A DNA stretch of 64,000 nt from Thiomonas delicata. GTDB taxonomy: Bacteria; Pseudomonadota; Gammaproteobacteria; Burkholderiales; Burkholderiaceae_C. The translations under genes were made by a program, and so were the position numbers. Below are positions 27,693 through 39,004 of this stretch, piece after piece. The notes under the pieces were generated by a model that had not been told where the DNA came from, ran no database searches, and saw only the letters and a list, made by a program, of their open reading frames with translations. How positions within the stretch are numbered: the first letter of the stretch is position 1; each line of letters begins with the position of its first letter. The stretch covers positions 730,425 to 794,424 of the forward strand of contig NZ_LT592171.1 in assembly GCF_900088825.1 (NCBI RefSeq), written 5' to 3'.

Positions 27693-28187
27693 ATGAAGCC
27701 AAAACTCCGGCGCATGGCCGTCGTCTCGCTCATTGCCCTGACCGTCTTGATCGGCGCTGCATTGCTGTTCCATGCCGCGCATCCCGACCCTGGCTTGACC
27801 CCGGCTGCCGCCGGCGATCTGGTCGATTCCTCCGCCAAGGTTCGTGCCAGTGCCGCGATCAATGGCCACAATGCGGTGGTGACGCTGCACATCGACCGAG
27901 GCTGGCATGTCTACGCCAATCCGCCGTCGGCGCCCTACTTGATTCCTGTCACGGTGGTCGCGCAACGCAGTGGCCGTACGTTAGCGATCCAACCTCTCTA
28001 TCCACCCGGTCAAGACATCGGCCTACATATCAACGGCAAGACCATACGGGTCTACGAGAACGGTACACGCATCGCTCTGCCAGGTCTGTCAAGGCTGCGC
28101 GATGTCCGCCTACAGGTGCAAATCCAGGCTTGCGCCGACAAAGGGCTATGCCTTCCACCGGCGACGATCGTTGCGACGACCCAATGA
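27693..28187 (+). CDS. Stand-alone DsbD alpha (DsbC/DsbD_N) domain protein
   Basis: Membrane-anchored periplasmic protein of 164 residues. An N-terminal helix (MAVVSLIALTVLIGAALLF) is followed by an immunoglobulin-like domain with WHVYANPPSAPYLIPV and the C-terminal active-site pair in ACADKGLCLPP, the arrangement of the N-terminal domain of DsbD. It starts 10 nt after the beta-gamma gene, so DsbD here is split and in circularly permuted order. It would receive electrons from the preceding protein and pass them to TlpA or copper proteins. Confidence 0.85.
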   Translation: MKPKLRRMAVVSLIALTVLIGAALLFHAAHPDPGLTPAAAGDLVDSSAKVRASAAINGHNAVVTLHIDRGWHVYANPPSAPYLIPVTVVAQRSGRTLAIQPLYPPGQDIGLHINGKTIRVYENGTRIALPGLSRLRDVRLQVQIQACADKGLCLPPATIVATTQ

Positions 28188-28257
28188 TCTCATCGCTTCA
28201 GCGCTTTTCCGCCCGTAGAACGGGCCCCGTTGCGCGTTTTTCTCACGGAGTTGAACG

Positions 28258-28833
28258 ATGGATGGTCGTGTTTTTCCCTTGCTCGTCGCACTCGCCTGTG
28301 CCGGTCTTTCGTCAGGCGTCCGGGCCGCGAATGCCACCCCGGCAGCGGCGGCAAGTGCGGCGCAACCGTCGTGGACGAACGCCAGGCACGCCTTCACCCT
28401 GCAGTTGATGCAGCTCGGCCCCGACAATGTGCGCGCCTTCTACGAGAACATGGGCTATCCGCCCAAGGCGATCGCCTCCATCGCCCAGGTGTGCGTGTTC
28501 GGAACCTCGATCCGGAACAACGCCAAGGCACCCATCACGTATGACGTGGCGGACTGGATCGCCGTGACCCCGGATGGCCGGCGGCACCCGCTGATCACCA
28601 AGACCCAGTGGCTGCGCCGCTGGCAGCCCTGGGGCGTGAGTTCGGACTGGTCGATCCTGCCGGCGCGGCAAACCCTGCAGCCCGGGGATTGGGCCCAGGG
28701 GTTCACCACCGTCGACTTGCCGCGCGGCACGCGGTTCAAACTGGTTTATTTCTGGAGAGAGCATGGAACGCAACGCCAAGCCACATTGGCCGGACCGCAA
28801 TGCGCAGCAGAAGCCCGACATGACCAACACTGA
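28258..28833 (+). CDS. Secreted protein of unknown function
   Basis: A 191-residue exported protein with a signal peptide (FPLLVALACAGLSSGVRA) and a low-complexity Ala/Thr stretch. The rest forms a beta-rich domain with VCVFGTSIRNNAKAPITYDV, DGRRHPLITKTQWL and TRFKLVYFWREH. I do not recognise the family. CGGAG precedes the ATG by about 9 nt. It follows the DsbD alpha gene by 70 nt and overlaps a decayed TlpA-like gene, so it belongs to the same thiol/copper module by position. Confidence 0.55.
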   Translation: MDGRVFPLLVALACAGLSSGVRAANATPAAAASAAQPSWTNARHAFTLQLMQLGPDNVRAFYENMGYPPKAIASIAQVCVFGTSIRNNAKAPITYDVADWIAVTPDGRRHPLITKTQWLRRWQPWGVSSDWSILPARQTLQPGDWAQGFTTVDLPRGTRFKLVYFWREHGTQRQATLAGPQCAAEARHDQH

Positions 28834-29147
28834 ACGTCGCCGGATGCTGTCCTGGCTCGGCGGCGCCGGGCTGCTGGCCATCGGCAGCGCCGCGCGCGCC
28901 GCCGACCCGGTGCAGGACCATGCGCTCGCGGTGCAATGTGTTCGCGTATATGGCGCAGCTCAACCCCTCGCCCACCTTCCCGGTGTTGCTGGACCAGCAT
29001 AGCCAGGTGGCGCATGCGTTCGGCGTGATGGACATTCCGACGACCTATCTGATCGACAAGCAGGGCCTGATCGTCCGGCAGGCCGTCGGCGGCCGGGATT
29101 ACGACAGCCCCGCGATTCGGCAAACCATCGAGGCCCTGATGCGCTGA
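28820..29147 (+). pseudogene. Tat-exported TlpA-like thioredoxin, internal deletion
   Basis: The frame from 28820 starts MTNTERRRMLSWLGGAGLLA, a twin-arginine signal, and continues to AADPVQDHAL. From about 28935 the thioredoxin continues in another frame: VFAYMAQLNPSPTFPVLLDQ, FGVMDIPTTYLIDKQGLIV, ending IEALMR. The middle section with the CxxC active site is missing and the reading frame is broken, so the gene is inactive. The missing part would be about 60 codons. Confidence 0.65.
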
Positions 29148-29417
29148 ACGCGCGTCGGATCCGGGGCGCTCAGGCCACGGTGAACTGGCCCATCATGCCG
29201 CTCGCGATGATCGAGCCCATCATGCCTTGCAGGCTGATGTGCCGGACGGAGGCATCCGGCCGCAGCGTCGGGATGGAGGCGATTTTCGCGGGCAATCGGC
29301 TCCGCTTTGCGGCGGGGGTCACGGCACGGTGCGGTAGAGGTCGACACTTGAGCAAGATTTTTGAGAACGCCAAGCCGCTGTTGCAGAGTGCTACCCCTGC
29401 CACTTCGTGTGGAACGC
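29148..29417. other. Intergenic stretch, possible gene remnant
   Basis: Between the TlpA-like pseudogene and the convergent cupredoxin gene. On the minus strand, 29170-29250 reads HISLQGMMGSIIASGMMGQFTV, a short Met-rich piece that may be the relic of an exported copper protein. No intact gene or terminator hairpin was recognised. Confidence 0.3.
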
Positions 29418-30050
29418 TTACTCCACCAGAATCTTGCCTACCATGCCAGCTTCCATATGCCCGGGCATCGTGCAGGCGAAGTCGACGGTCCCGGGCTTGC
29501 CGAAGCGCCAGATCAACTCACCTTTGCCTCCAGGTGGTACGGCGACCATATTGGGCTCGGCTCCATCGGGCATATCAGGCATGGCCGCCATCATCTTTTC
29601 GTGCTCCTTGAGCTCGGCCATGCTCCCGATCGTCATCTCGTGCTTGAGATGGCCACGGTTGACCAAAACAAACCGAATGGTTTGTCCCGGCTGCACATGG
29701 ATAACGTCCGGCGTAAAACGCATCGAGTCGTCCATCGTGATTTCCACGTTTTTGGTGGCGTCCGTTGCTTGACCAGGATTGCCTACGGAAGATGCGTCGG
29801 CGTCAGCGTGAACCGAGGCGTGGGGGGCAGAGGCCGCACTTGTGGCAACCCCTGACATGTTCATCCCTTGCATATTCATGCCCTTCATGGCGCCAGGCAT
29901 TGCGGCAGCCTCGGAGGACACGCTTGCGCCAGGCTTCGGCATGGCCTCGTGCGACCGATTCTCGACTCCGGACGTATTCGTGGCGGCAAGCGCAAATACA
30001 GGCCATGCGCCAAGCAGAAGTATGGACAGCCGGATTTTTTTCATCTTCAT
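29418..30050 (-). CDS. Methionine-rich periplasmic cupredoxin
   Basis: Exported copper-binding protein of 210 residues: signal peptide (SILLLGAWPVFALA), a Met-rich linker at 51-66 (MPGAMKGMNMQGMNM), and a plastocyanin-like domain from ~100. Type 1 copper ligands are H137, C193, H198 and M203 (CTMPGHMEAGM). The acidic/Met helix KEHEKMMAAMPDMPD lies between. It is probably a periplasmic copper carrier or chaperone. The ATG at 30050 follows AAGGAT. It is downstream of copB (59-nt gap), likely the third gene of a copA-copB-cupredoxin operon. A broken homologue lies at 46054-46440. Confidence 0.88.
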   Translation of the reverse strand: MKMKKIRLSILLLGAWPVFALAATNTSGVENRSHEAMPKPGASVSSEAAAMPGAMKGMNMQGMNMSGVATSAASAPHASVHADADASSVGNPGQATDATKNVEITMDDSMRFTPDVIHVQPGQTIRFVLVNRGHLKHEMTIGSMAELKEHEKMMAAMPDMPDGAEPNMVAVPPGGKGELIWRFGKPGTVDFACTMPGHMEAGMVGKILVE

Positions 30051-30108
30051 AGGGATCCTTTCATTAGTTAAAAGAAGCACAGCAGCGAATCCGTTGAAAA
30101 CCAACGTG

Positions 30109-31239
30109 TCAGAACCAAAACCGCAAGCCAGCGACGACGGCCGTCTGGCGTGTCTTTTCGCCGGCTATGCGCGCGAAGTCCGCGCTGCGGCCAAATTTCC
30201 CGCTCCATTCCACACCGACATACGGCGCGAACTGACGCGTGAATTCGTAGCGCAGGCGCAACGCGGCGGTTGCGTCGGACAGCCCACTGCCGATTTGGCG
30301 TGCGGGGTCATCCTTGCCGTAAAGGTTGGCTTCGATGCGCGGTTGCAGCACGACGCGCTGGGTGATCAGGAGGTCGTAACTCGTTGCCAGACGCAGTGCG
30401 CTACGTCCCTCATTGCCCAAATAGCCTGTGGCCTCGACATCGAACCAATAGGGCGCCAGGCCCTGCACCCCGAACGCCAGCCAGTTGCGGTCGGGCCCGG
30501 AGCCGTTGTCGTGACGCACGCCGACCTGCGTGTCCCAGAACGCGGCAATCGCGTGATCCCAGAGAAGCTCGGTTCGGGCGTCCTGCAGGCGTCCCTGTGA
30601 GGCGTCGCCCTCGGCCTTGATCATCAGGCGGTTGAAATCGCGGCCGAACCAAGCCTGCACGTCGTAGGCGGTCCAGTTACCGTCGCGCGTATAGGCGCGC
30701 TCCAGGCGATCCACCAGCACCGAACCGAAATTCTCCTGGTCCGCAAGGCGCGGCGGTTTGACTCCAGGTGGGATCGATGGTCCGGTTGTCAGCGTGTAGC
30801 CGTCGGAGTAAGCGTCGGCGCTGCGGGGCTGGCTGAGAGTCGCGTCCTGCATCCCCTGCATCTTTCCGTTGGTCGTCGGCTGCGTCGCCGTTCCCATCCC
30901 CTGCATCTGCATTCCAGGCATATCCATGCCTTTCATGTCATGAGGCACCGTGCTCGGTTTTGGAGAAAGGGTGGAGGCTGACTTGGACGCATGCGAAGAG
31001 GTGCCCTCCATTCCCTGCATGTTCATCCCTGACATGTTCATGCCGCCCATATCGCCAGACTTTGGAGGGGCCTTCGTCGGCGAAGTGGGGTGATCGGCCG
31101 GGGTGGAAGCCGAAGCAGCAGGAGTTTCCATCCCCGGCATGTTCATCCCCGACATGTCCATGCCTTGCGCCCAGACCGGCGCAATCGCCAGACCGGCGAT
31201 CGCCAATGCCAGAGCTTTGTTGACGTATTGCAGTCTCAT
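30109..31239 (-). CDS. copB: Outer-membrane copper resistance protein CopB/PcoB
   Basis: Copper resistance protein of 376 residues. The signal peptide (KALALAIAGLAIAPVWA) is followed by a long Met/Gly/His repeat region (about 25-130, units such as MDMSGMNMPGM). A C-terminal CopB beta-barrel domain begins near residue 165, with FGSVLVDRLE, WTAYDVQAWFG, LWDHAIAAFWDTQVGVRHD and a final AGLRFWF whose terminal aromatic is typical of outer-membrane proteins. It is 27 nt downstream of copA, the normal order. Confidence 0.94.
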   Translation of the reverse strand: MRLQYVNKALALAIAGLAIAPVWAQGMDMSGMNMPGMETPAASASTPADHPTSPTKAPPKSGDMGGMNMSGMNMQGMEGTSSHASKSASTLSPKPSTVPHDMKGMDMPGMQMQGMGTATQPTTNGKMQGMQDATLSQPRSADAYSDGYTLTTGPSIPPGVKPPRLADQENFGSVLVDRLERAYTRDGNWTAYDVQAWFGRDFNRLMIKAEGDASQGRLQDARTELLWDHAIAAFWDTQVGVRHDNGSGPDRNWLAFGVQGLAPYWFDVEATGYLGNEGRSALRLATSYDLLITQRVVLQPRIEANLYGKDDPARQIGSGLSDATAALRLRYEFTRQFAPYVGVEWSGKFGRSADFARIAGEKTRQTAVVAGLRFWF

Positions 31240-31266
31240 TGATTTCTTCTCCTATTGCCGCGATGG

Positions 31267-32988
31267 TCACGACACCAGAATCTCGCGGAACATCCCAGCA
31301 TCCATATGCATCATCAGATGGCAGTGCCAGGCCCAGCGCCCCAGCGCGTCGGCGCTGATGCGGTAGCTGACCTGCTGCGCCGGCTGAACCGGGATGGTGT
31401 GGCGGCGCACCTGGAATTGGCCATCCGGACTCTCCAGTTCGCTCCACATGCCGTGCATGTGCATCGGGTGGGTCATCATCGTGTCGTTCACCAACACCAT
31501 GCGCAGGCGCTCGCCATAGCGGAAATGCACCGGTGTCGACTCCCCGAACGGCACGCCGTCGAACGACCAGGTGTAGCGCTCCATGTTGCCCGTCAGATGC
31601 ATCTCGATCGTGCGGCCTGGCGCACGCGGATCGATCGGGCCGCCGATCGTGTGCAGATCAGCAAGAGTCAGCACGCGTCTGCCGTTGTTGCGCAGGCCCA
31701 CACCGGGATCGTCCAGATTGGTCCGTGGGTGATCGACGCGGGCGTCGACGCCGGGACCGTACTCGGTCGGTGCGTGTCGCACGGCGGGGCCCGTGTCCAT
31801 GCTCATCCCCCCCATGTCCATTCCCGGCATCGAGCTCATGTCGTTGCCCATCATGTCGGCCATGGTCAGTTGCTGGCGGGGGTCCATCGGCGGGACGGGC
31901 GCGGCGAGCCCCGGGCGCGCAGCCAGTGTGCCACGCGCGTAACCAGTGCGGTCCATCGATTGTGCGAAGATGGTGTAGGCCGAGTCTTGCGGGCGCACCA
32001 GCACGTCGTAGGTTTCCCCGGGTCCGAAACGGAACTCGTCCACGCTCACCGGCTCCACATCCTGCCCATCGGCCGCCACCATGGTGAGCTTCAGGCCAGG
32101 AATGCGCACGTCGTAAAACGTGTTGCCTGCGCCGTTGATGAAGCGCAGCCTGGCCGGCTTTCCCGGCACGATGGGCGCCGACCAGTTGCCCGCCGGGGTG
32201 ACGCCGTTCATCAGGTAGGTGAGCGTCGCGCCCGAAAGATCCGAGAGGTCGTTCGGACTCATGCGCATCTGCTCCCACATCGCGCGCTTGTCGAGTGCCG
32301 CACGCAGCCCCTCGCGGGAGACATCGCGGAAAAAGTCCGCCGCCGTCGGCTCGTGGTAGTTGTCAAAACCGCTGTCGTCCTTGAGCTTGGCCAGGACGCG
32401 CATCGGGTCTTCGTCCATCCAGTCCGACAGCAGCACCACATGATCGGTCTCGGCGCGTATGGTCTTGCCATGCGCGGGTTCGATGATGATGGCGCCGTAC
32501 ATGCCGGTTTGCTCCTGCATGCCCGAGTGGGAGTGGTACCAGTAGGTACCGGCCTGCTGAACCTTGAAGTGATAGACGAAGGTCTCGCCGGGAGCGATAC
32601 CCTTGAAGCTCATTCCAGGCACGCCATCCATCTGAAAGGGCACGAGCATGCCGTGCCAGTGGATCGACGTCGAACGGTTCATCCGGTTGGTCACACGAAT
32701 CGTCACCGTGTCGCCCTCCTTCCAGCGCAGCGTTGGCCCTGGAATCGATCCGTTGATCGTCGTCGCGACCCGATGTTTTCCGGTGAAATTGACCGGTGTC
32801 TCGGCCACCACCAGATCGAATTCGCGACCCCGCAACTCCGGGGCCGTCCCGGTTGCGGCGGGCGCCGTTTGTGCGCGCGCCGTCCACGGGGCCAGCCCCA
32901 GCATGACGCCGCCAGCAGCGAACCCTTGCACGAAGCGCCGCCGTTGAACATGGACACCTTCTGGCCGGATGAGGAGATTGCGTTGCAT
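31267..32988 (-). CDS. copA: Periplasmic multicopper oxidase CopA/PcoA
   Basis: Tat-exported copper oxidase of 573 residues that oxidises Cu(I) in the periplasm. The twin-arginine signal is QRRRFVQGFAAGG at 15-27. Copper-site motifs are IHWHG and YWYHSH in the first domain, and HPMHMHG and HCHLMMHMDAGM at the C terminus. A methionine-rich patch (GNDMSSMPGMDMGGMSM) precedes the last domain, as in plasmid PcoA. It heads the minus-strand cop operon, divergent from copRS, with an 18-bp dyad in the gap. Confidence 0.96.
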   Translation of the reverse strand: MQRNLLIRPEGVHVQRRRFVQGFAAGGVMLGLAPWTARAQTAPAATGTAPELRGREFDLVVAETPVNFTGKHRVATTINGSIPGPTLRWKEGDTVTIRVTNRMNRSTSIHWHGMLVPFQMDGVPGMSFKGIAPGETFVYHFKVQQAGTYWYHSHSGMQEQTGMYGAIIIEPAHGKTIRAETDHVVLLSDWMDEDPMRVLAKLKDDSGFDNYHEPTAADFFRDVSREGLRAALDKRAMWEQMRMSPNDLSDLSGATLTYLMNGVTPAGNWSAPIVPGKPARLRFINGAGNTFYDVRIPGLKLTMVAADGQDVEPVSVDEFRFGPGETYDVLVRPQDSAYTIFAQSMDRTGYARGTLAARPGLAAPVPPMDPRQQLTMADMMGNDMSSMPGMDMGGMSMDTGPAVRHAPTEYGPGVDARVDHPRTNLDDPGVGLRNNGRRVLTLADLHTIGGPIDPRAPGRTIEMHLTGNMERYTWSFDGVPFGESTPVHFRYGERLRMVLVNDTMMTHPMHMHGMWSELESPDGQFQVRRHTIPVQPAQQVSYRISADALGRWAWHCHLMMHMDAGMFREILVS

Positions 32989-33065
32989 GGTTTCGGCTGC
33001 TCCTGTTCAATGGAAAATCGAAGCCGTAGCCTAGGAAGGCTCCACTGTCACGCCGATGACCCAAC

Positions 33066-33083
33066 CATTACATTAATGTCATG
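33066..33083. promoter_or_regulatory. Cop-box dyad between copA and copR
   Basis: CATTACattaatGTCATG, an imperfect 6-6-6 dyad in the 182-bp gap between copA and copR. Near-identical dyads stand at 38936-38953 and 46003-46020, each near copper genes. It is the probable binding site of CopR. Confidence 0.65.
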
Positions 33084-33170
33084 TTCTCGTCAGCTTGCTG
33101 TTGACGTGCTGCGGCTAGAGTTTGGGAACGAGAGCACGGCCGCAAGCCGTCGCCTCGTTGGGGGAGATCG

Positions 33171-33854
33171 ATGAAACTGCTGCTTGTCGAGGACGAAATC
33201 AAGACCGGTGAGTATCTGAGACAGGGGCTCAGCGAATCCGGATTCGTCGTCGATTGGGCGCGCAACGGCCTCGATGGCCATCATTACGCGATGACCGCGC
33301 CCTACGACCTTATCGTGCTCGACGTCATGCTTCCCGACGTCGACGGCTGGCGCATCCTCCAGTCTCTGCGCGAGTCTGGTAACGGCACCCCGGTGTTGTT
33401 CCTCACGGCGCGCGACGCGATCGAGGACCGCGTCAAGGGTCTTGAACTCGGAGCCGATGATTATCTGGTCAAACCTTTCGTCTTCACCGAACTGCTCGCG
33501 CGCGTGCGCAGCCTGTTGCGCCGCGGCCGTGCCCCGATCCAGACCGACCAACTACACGTCGCGGATCTGGTGCTCGATATACCGCGGCGTCGCGCCACGC
33601 GGGCGGGGGTCCGGATCAATTTGAGCAGCAAGGAGTTTGCCTTGCTGGAACTGCTGATCCGACGCCAGGGTGAAGTGCTGCCCCGATCGCTAATCGCCTC
33701 TCAGGTGTGGGACATGAACTTCGACAGCGACACCAACGTGATCGACGTCGCCATCCGGCGCCTGCGGGCCAAAGTCGATGACGGTTTCGAGCCCAAGTTG
33801 ATCCAGACCGTGCGCGGTATGGGTTATACCCTGGACGTCCCCGATGGGCGTTGA
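33171..33854 (+). CDS. copR: Copper response regulator CopR/CusR
   Basis: OmpR-family regulator of 227 residues. The receiver domain has D51 as phospho-acceptor ([12 protein letters not shown]) and [12 protein letters not shown]. The winged-helix DNA-binding domain ends [20 protein letters not shown] and [12 protein letters not shown], the usual CusR/CopR/PcoR form. GGGGGAGATCG provides a strong ribosome binding site. It overlaps copS by 11 nt. It likely binds the dyad upstream and activates copAB, the copper ATPase and other units carrying the same dyad. Confidence 0.95.
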   Translation: MKLLLVEDEIKTGEYLRQGLSESGFVVDWARNGLDGHHYAMTAPYDLIVLDVMLPDVDGWRILQSLRESGNGTPVLFLTARDAIEDRVKGLELGADDYLVKPFVFTELLARVRSLLRRGRAPIQTDQLHVADLVLDIPRRRATRAGVRINLSSKEFALLELLIRRQGEVLPRSLIASQVWDMNFDSDTNVIDVAIRRLRAKVDDGFEPKLIQTVRGMGYTLDVPDGR

Positions 33855-35244
33855 GAAGCGAACACGCCGCCCCATGTCGCTGGCGGTTCGCGTCACAAGT
33901 CTGGTCGGCTTGGTGACAACGGCGATATTCGTACTCTCTGCATGGGGCATCGAATATTCGATCGAGCGGCATTTTTCCCGGATGGATCTGGCCGAACTGC
34001 AATCAGCTTGGGCATCGGTGGATGCAGCGCTTCGTCGAGATGGGGCTTCTTCGTCTGGGGCAGCACAGTCCCACGAGCTCGCCGACGCGATCGCGGGAGG
34101 CCACGATGTGTACTTTGTCGTCCGTGATGCTGATGGCCGGCGGCTGTACGGAACGACTGCACCAGATCTCGATGCCTTGGGCGAAAAGGTGCCAGCCACC
34201 ACGCATTTGGCTTTAGATACGCTCCATATCTGGCGAACCGATCACCACGTCTACCGAGGAGCGGTCTTGCGCAGTGGCGACAAAACGGTCGTCGTCGCCA
34301 CTGCGATCGACTTCCACCTCCAGTATTTGCGGGAATTGCAGAATGCTCTTTGGGCGGGGACGTTGATGGCAAGCCTCATCAGCGTTCTTGTTGCAGCCTT
34401 AGCCGTACGCCAAGGGCACGCGCCGCTGCGCCGCATCAGCGCGCGCATGCGAGAAATGACAACTGAGCGCTTGCACACACGCCTCGATCCAAAGCACGTT
34501 CCAGTCGAACTCGTGGATCTGGCGGCCGCCTTCAACGCCATGTTGACCAGGATCGAGCAAGGCTTCGCGCGTTTGCGTAACGTCTCGGCCGACATCGCTC
34601 ACGAGCTGCGCACCCCTGTGACCAATCTCACGACGCAGACCCAGGTCGCGCTGTCAAAGGCCCGGGACGTGGATGCCTACCGGGAAATCCTGTATTCGAA
34701 CCTTGAAGAATTCGAGCGTATGGGCGCGATGATCAGCGACATGCTGTTCCTGGCGCAAGCCGAGCAGGGGCCGATGCGACGCGACGCCGGGGGAATTGAC
34801 CTGCATGCGGAAATACGCAGCCTGTTCGACTACTTCGAAGCCTGGGCGGAGGACCGTGGGGTCTCGCTCGAACTGAACGGGCAAGTCGGTCGAGTCGAGG
34901 GTGATCGAGAGATGTTGCGCCGCGCACTCAGCAACCTGATCGCCAATGCCGTCCGCTACACGCAACGCGACCAATCCGTCGACGTACGCCTGTCGCGGAA
35001 TCAGCGATGGGTCACGATCGAGGTCTGTAATCCCGGGATTGGCATTCCATCAGAACATTTGCCGCATCTGTTCGATCGCTTTTACCGCGTGGATCCCTCG
35101 CGCCAGCGACGCGGCGAGGGTGCAGGCCTCGGACTTGCCATCGTCAAGTCGATCATCGAGGCCCACGCTGGGAAAGTCTCGGTCACCTCTACATCCGGAA
35201 TGACGTGTTTCAGCGTCGACCTGCCGGCCGGGCACATTCTGTGA
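33844..35244 (+). CDS. copS: Copper sensor histidine kinase CopS/CusS
   Basis: Inner-membrane sensor of 466 residues. Helices lie at about 17-37 and 170-188, enclosing a periplasmic domain with several histidines ([12 protein letters not shown]). HAMP is followed by the H-box with H253 ([12 protein letters not shown]), and by the N, G1 and G2 boxes ([33 protein letters not shown]). The first 11 nt overlap copR. Domain order and size match the heavy-metal sensor kinase family. Confidence 0.94.
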   Translation: MGVEKRTRRPMSLAVRVTSLVGLVTTAIFVLSAWGIEYSIERHFSRMDLAELQSAWASVDAALRRDGASSSGAAQSHELADAIAGGHDVYFVVRDADGRRLYGTTAPDLDALGEKVPATTHLALDTLHIWRTDHHVYRGAVLRSGDKTVVVATAIDFHLQYLRELQNALWAGTLMASLISVLVAALAVRQGHAPLRRISARMREMTTERLHTRLDPKHVPVELVDLAAAFNAMLTRIEQGFARLRNVSADIAHELRTPVTNLTTQTQVALSKARDVDAYREILYSNLEEFERMGAMISDMLFLAQAEQGPMRRDAGGIDLHAEIRSLFDYFEAWAEDRGVSLELNGQVGRVEGDREMLRRALSNLIANAVRYTQRDQSVDVRLSRNQRWVTIEVCNPGIGIPSEHLPHLFDRFYRVDPSRQRRGEGAGLGLAIVKSIIEAHAGKVSVTSTSGMTCFSVDLPAGHIL

Positions 35245-35299
35245 AACCCGTCAGCTCCGAAAGTATCCAGGTCGCGGTCAGTGCGTCGCGGCTTTCAGT

Positions 35300-35866
35300 C
35301 TACGGCGCAGTGCCAGAGGCCGTTGTCGATGGGGGTTTCGAAGGATACGCGAGAACCGTCTGAATCTGTTGCTCTGCCTGCAGGCGGATCTGAACAAGCT
35401 GGCGTAACGTATCCGCGACGCTTGTCGCTGCCTGAGATTGAGCCTTCGGGTCGGGCTTGGCTGCTGAATTCAAGGCCAGCAAATTTGCTCTTGCGGCGTA
35501 GAGCTGCGCCTGCAACGCACCTTCCTGACGCAGAGCGCTTGCCTGGATCTGTCCAATGCGGACCTGCTGCGCAAGCGTCAGATTTGCCTGCCAGGCCCGT
35601 CCAGCCCATGGTGCAGCTCCATCCATCATGCCGTACCCGCCATACGGTCTGTCGCGAGGGGCTGGACGCTCCCAATACCGGAGGGCACCACCCATCATGC
35701 CCATGCCGTAGGGCCAAGGCCCATTTTCATGCCACGGCGCCTGTGCGACGCCGACTTCCCATCGCTGCCCCCAGAAGGGAAACGGACCGAATTCTGGAAC
35801 CAGCGCCAAGTAGTAGGCGAACAGCACGATGCCAAGCGCGAGCACCCACTTTGAAATCTTGCTCAT
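35300..35866 (-). CDS. Membrane-anchored periplasmic metal-resistance-like protein
   Basis: Protein of 188 residues with an N-terminal anchor (WVLALGIVLFAYYLALVP), a Trp/Pro/Gly/Met-rich segment (about 20-75, including YGMGMMGG and GGYGMMDG), and a long helical domain with Gln/Ala heptads (QVRIGQIQASALRQEGALQAQ). It resembles the Spy/ZraP/CnrR-like periplasmic metal-binding proteins. It is convergent with copS. It is probably co-transcribed with the SHOCT and DUF302 genes upstream. The start is at MSKISKW. A TTG-led extension of four codons is less likely. Confidence 0.6.
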   Translation of the reverse strand: MSKISKWVLALGIVLFAYYLALVPEFGPFPFWGQRWEVGVAQAPWHENGPWPYGMGMMGGALRYWERPAPRDRPYGGYGMMDGAAPWAGRAWQANLTLAQQVRIGQIQASALRQEGALQAQLYAARANLLALNSAAKPDPKAQSQAATSVADTLRQLVQIRLQAEQQIQTVLAYPSKPPSTTASGTAP

Positions 35867-35874
35867 GATGCACC

Positions 35875-36126
35875 TCAACTTTCCAGCTCGCGCCGCATCC
35901 GCTCATAGGTTTCGCGGTCAATATCCCCGCGGGCATAACGTTCCTTGAGGATGTCCATGTGCTTTTTGTCTACCGGGCGTGACTCTGAACTGTTTGCGTG
36001 GCCCGTAAACAGCCATCGGATCAAGCCCACCACGAGCGCGAGGATCACGACCCACCACAGCACCATGAACACCCACCCCAGGCCGAATCCACCCCAACCA
36101 CCCATCATTCCATAGCCATATCCCAC
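35875..36126 (-). CDS. SHOCT-domain small membrane protein
   Basis: An 83-residue protein: a Gly/Tyr/Met-rich start (MGYGYGMMGGWGGFGLG), one membrane helix (VFMVLWWVVILALVVGLIRWLF) and a C-terminal SHOCT motif (MDILKERYARGDIDRETYERM). Such proteins are frequent in copper clusters, but their role is unknown; oligomerisation through the SHOCT motif is the usual suggestion. It is 9 nt upstream of the 188-residue gene. Confidence 0.8.
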   Translation of the reverse strand: MGYGYGMMGGWGGFGLGWVFMVLWWVVILALVVGLIRWLFTGHANSSESRPVDKKHMDILKERYARGDIDRETYERMRRELES

Positions 36127-36192
36127 GATGACGCTCCTTCAATCCGAATGCGAGAGCCCCCACAACGAGCCAAAAACTTGGCGGCGCTGTAC

Positions 36193-36588
36193 TTACGACT
36201 GCAGGGACTGGGCGACACGCAGCAGTTTGGTGCGCACTTCCCCTCCGAGCCGGTCGATTTCAGACTGCCCGACCATGCCGAGCACGGCGGCCGGATCCAT
36301 GAATACCACGCTGACCTTTCCGTCTGGTTCCTCTCGCACGACGACATTGCACGGCAGTAGCGCGCCAATGTCGGGCTCCACTTTCAATGCCTGGTGGGCA
36401 TAGTGGGGATTGCAGGCGCCCAGGATGCGATAGGGGCGCTCATCGATCCCAAGCTTGGCCTTGAGCGTCGCCGCCACATCGATTGTGGTCAGCACACCGA
36501 AGCCCTCCTCTTTCAATGCATCGGTCGCGGCCTGCACCGTGGTCTCGAAGTCTTTGTTGCTCGTGACGGTAAACACATAAGAACTCAT
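36193..36588 (-). CDS. DUF302 protein (cytosolic)
   Basis: A 131-residue protein of the DUF302 family: SNKDFETTVQAATDALKEEGFGVLTTIDV, RPYRILGACNPHYAHQAL and LPCNVVVREEPDGKVSVVFMDP are the family's signature segments. There is no signal peptide. Function is unsettled; members often stand by copper and sulfur genes. GGAGAA precedes the ATG. A secreted member of the family occurs at 62880-63335. Confidence 0.88.
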   Translation of the reverse strand: MSSYVFTVTSNKDFETTVQAATDALKEEGFGVLTTIDVAATLKAKLGIDERPYRILGACNPHYAHQALKVEPDIGALLPCNVVVREEPDGKVSVVFMDPAAVLGMVGQSEIDRLGGEVRTKLLRVAQSLQS

Positions 36589-36643
36589 GACGATTCTCCA
36601 ATGAACGATGAAAGAGAGGCCTGTCTGGCCTGGGCCCAGTTTT

Positions 36644-38839
<2,196 letters not shown>

Positions 38840-38935
38840 GGTGTTCGCTCTCCATCGGGCGGAGCCCGCGCGTCTCCGACGGCGGCCCAGCAAGACCAGT
38901 CTAGGCGGTCGGCGCTTTCAGGCAGATGACCGGAT

Positions 38936-38953
38936 CATGACGTCGATGTCATG
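38936..38953. promoter_or_regulatory. Cop-box dyad upstream of the copper ATPase
   Basis: CATGACgtcgatGTCATG, a perfect 6-bp inverted repeat with 6-bp spacer, about 97 nt upstream of the copper ATPase start. The following TTCGCC also resembles the TTCTCG after the copA/copR site. Confidence 0.65.
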
Positions 38954-39004
38954 TTCGCCGCCGGCCGACGGTCGGCCTTCGCGCCGGCGGGCAGGCGAAG
39001 CGTC

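Noticed and set aside
28146-28427. Minus-strand ORF of 93 codons
   Set aside because: Lies across two well-supported plus-strand genes and has no recognisable features.
30840-31170. Met/Gly codon repeats in copB as a DNA repeat or CRISPR-like array
   Set aside because: They are imperfect coding repeats for a Met-rich metal-binding region, without constant spacers.
31800-31860. Additional cop-box dyads inside copper genes (GTCATG-like strings)
   Set aside because: These come from Met/His codons within coding sequence and lack the paired CATKAC arm at the right distance.
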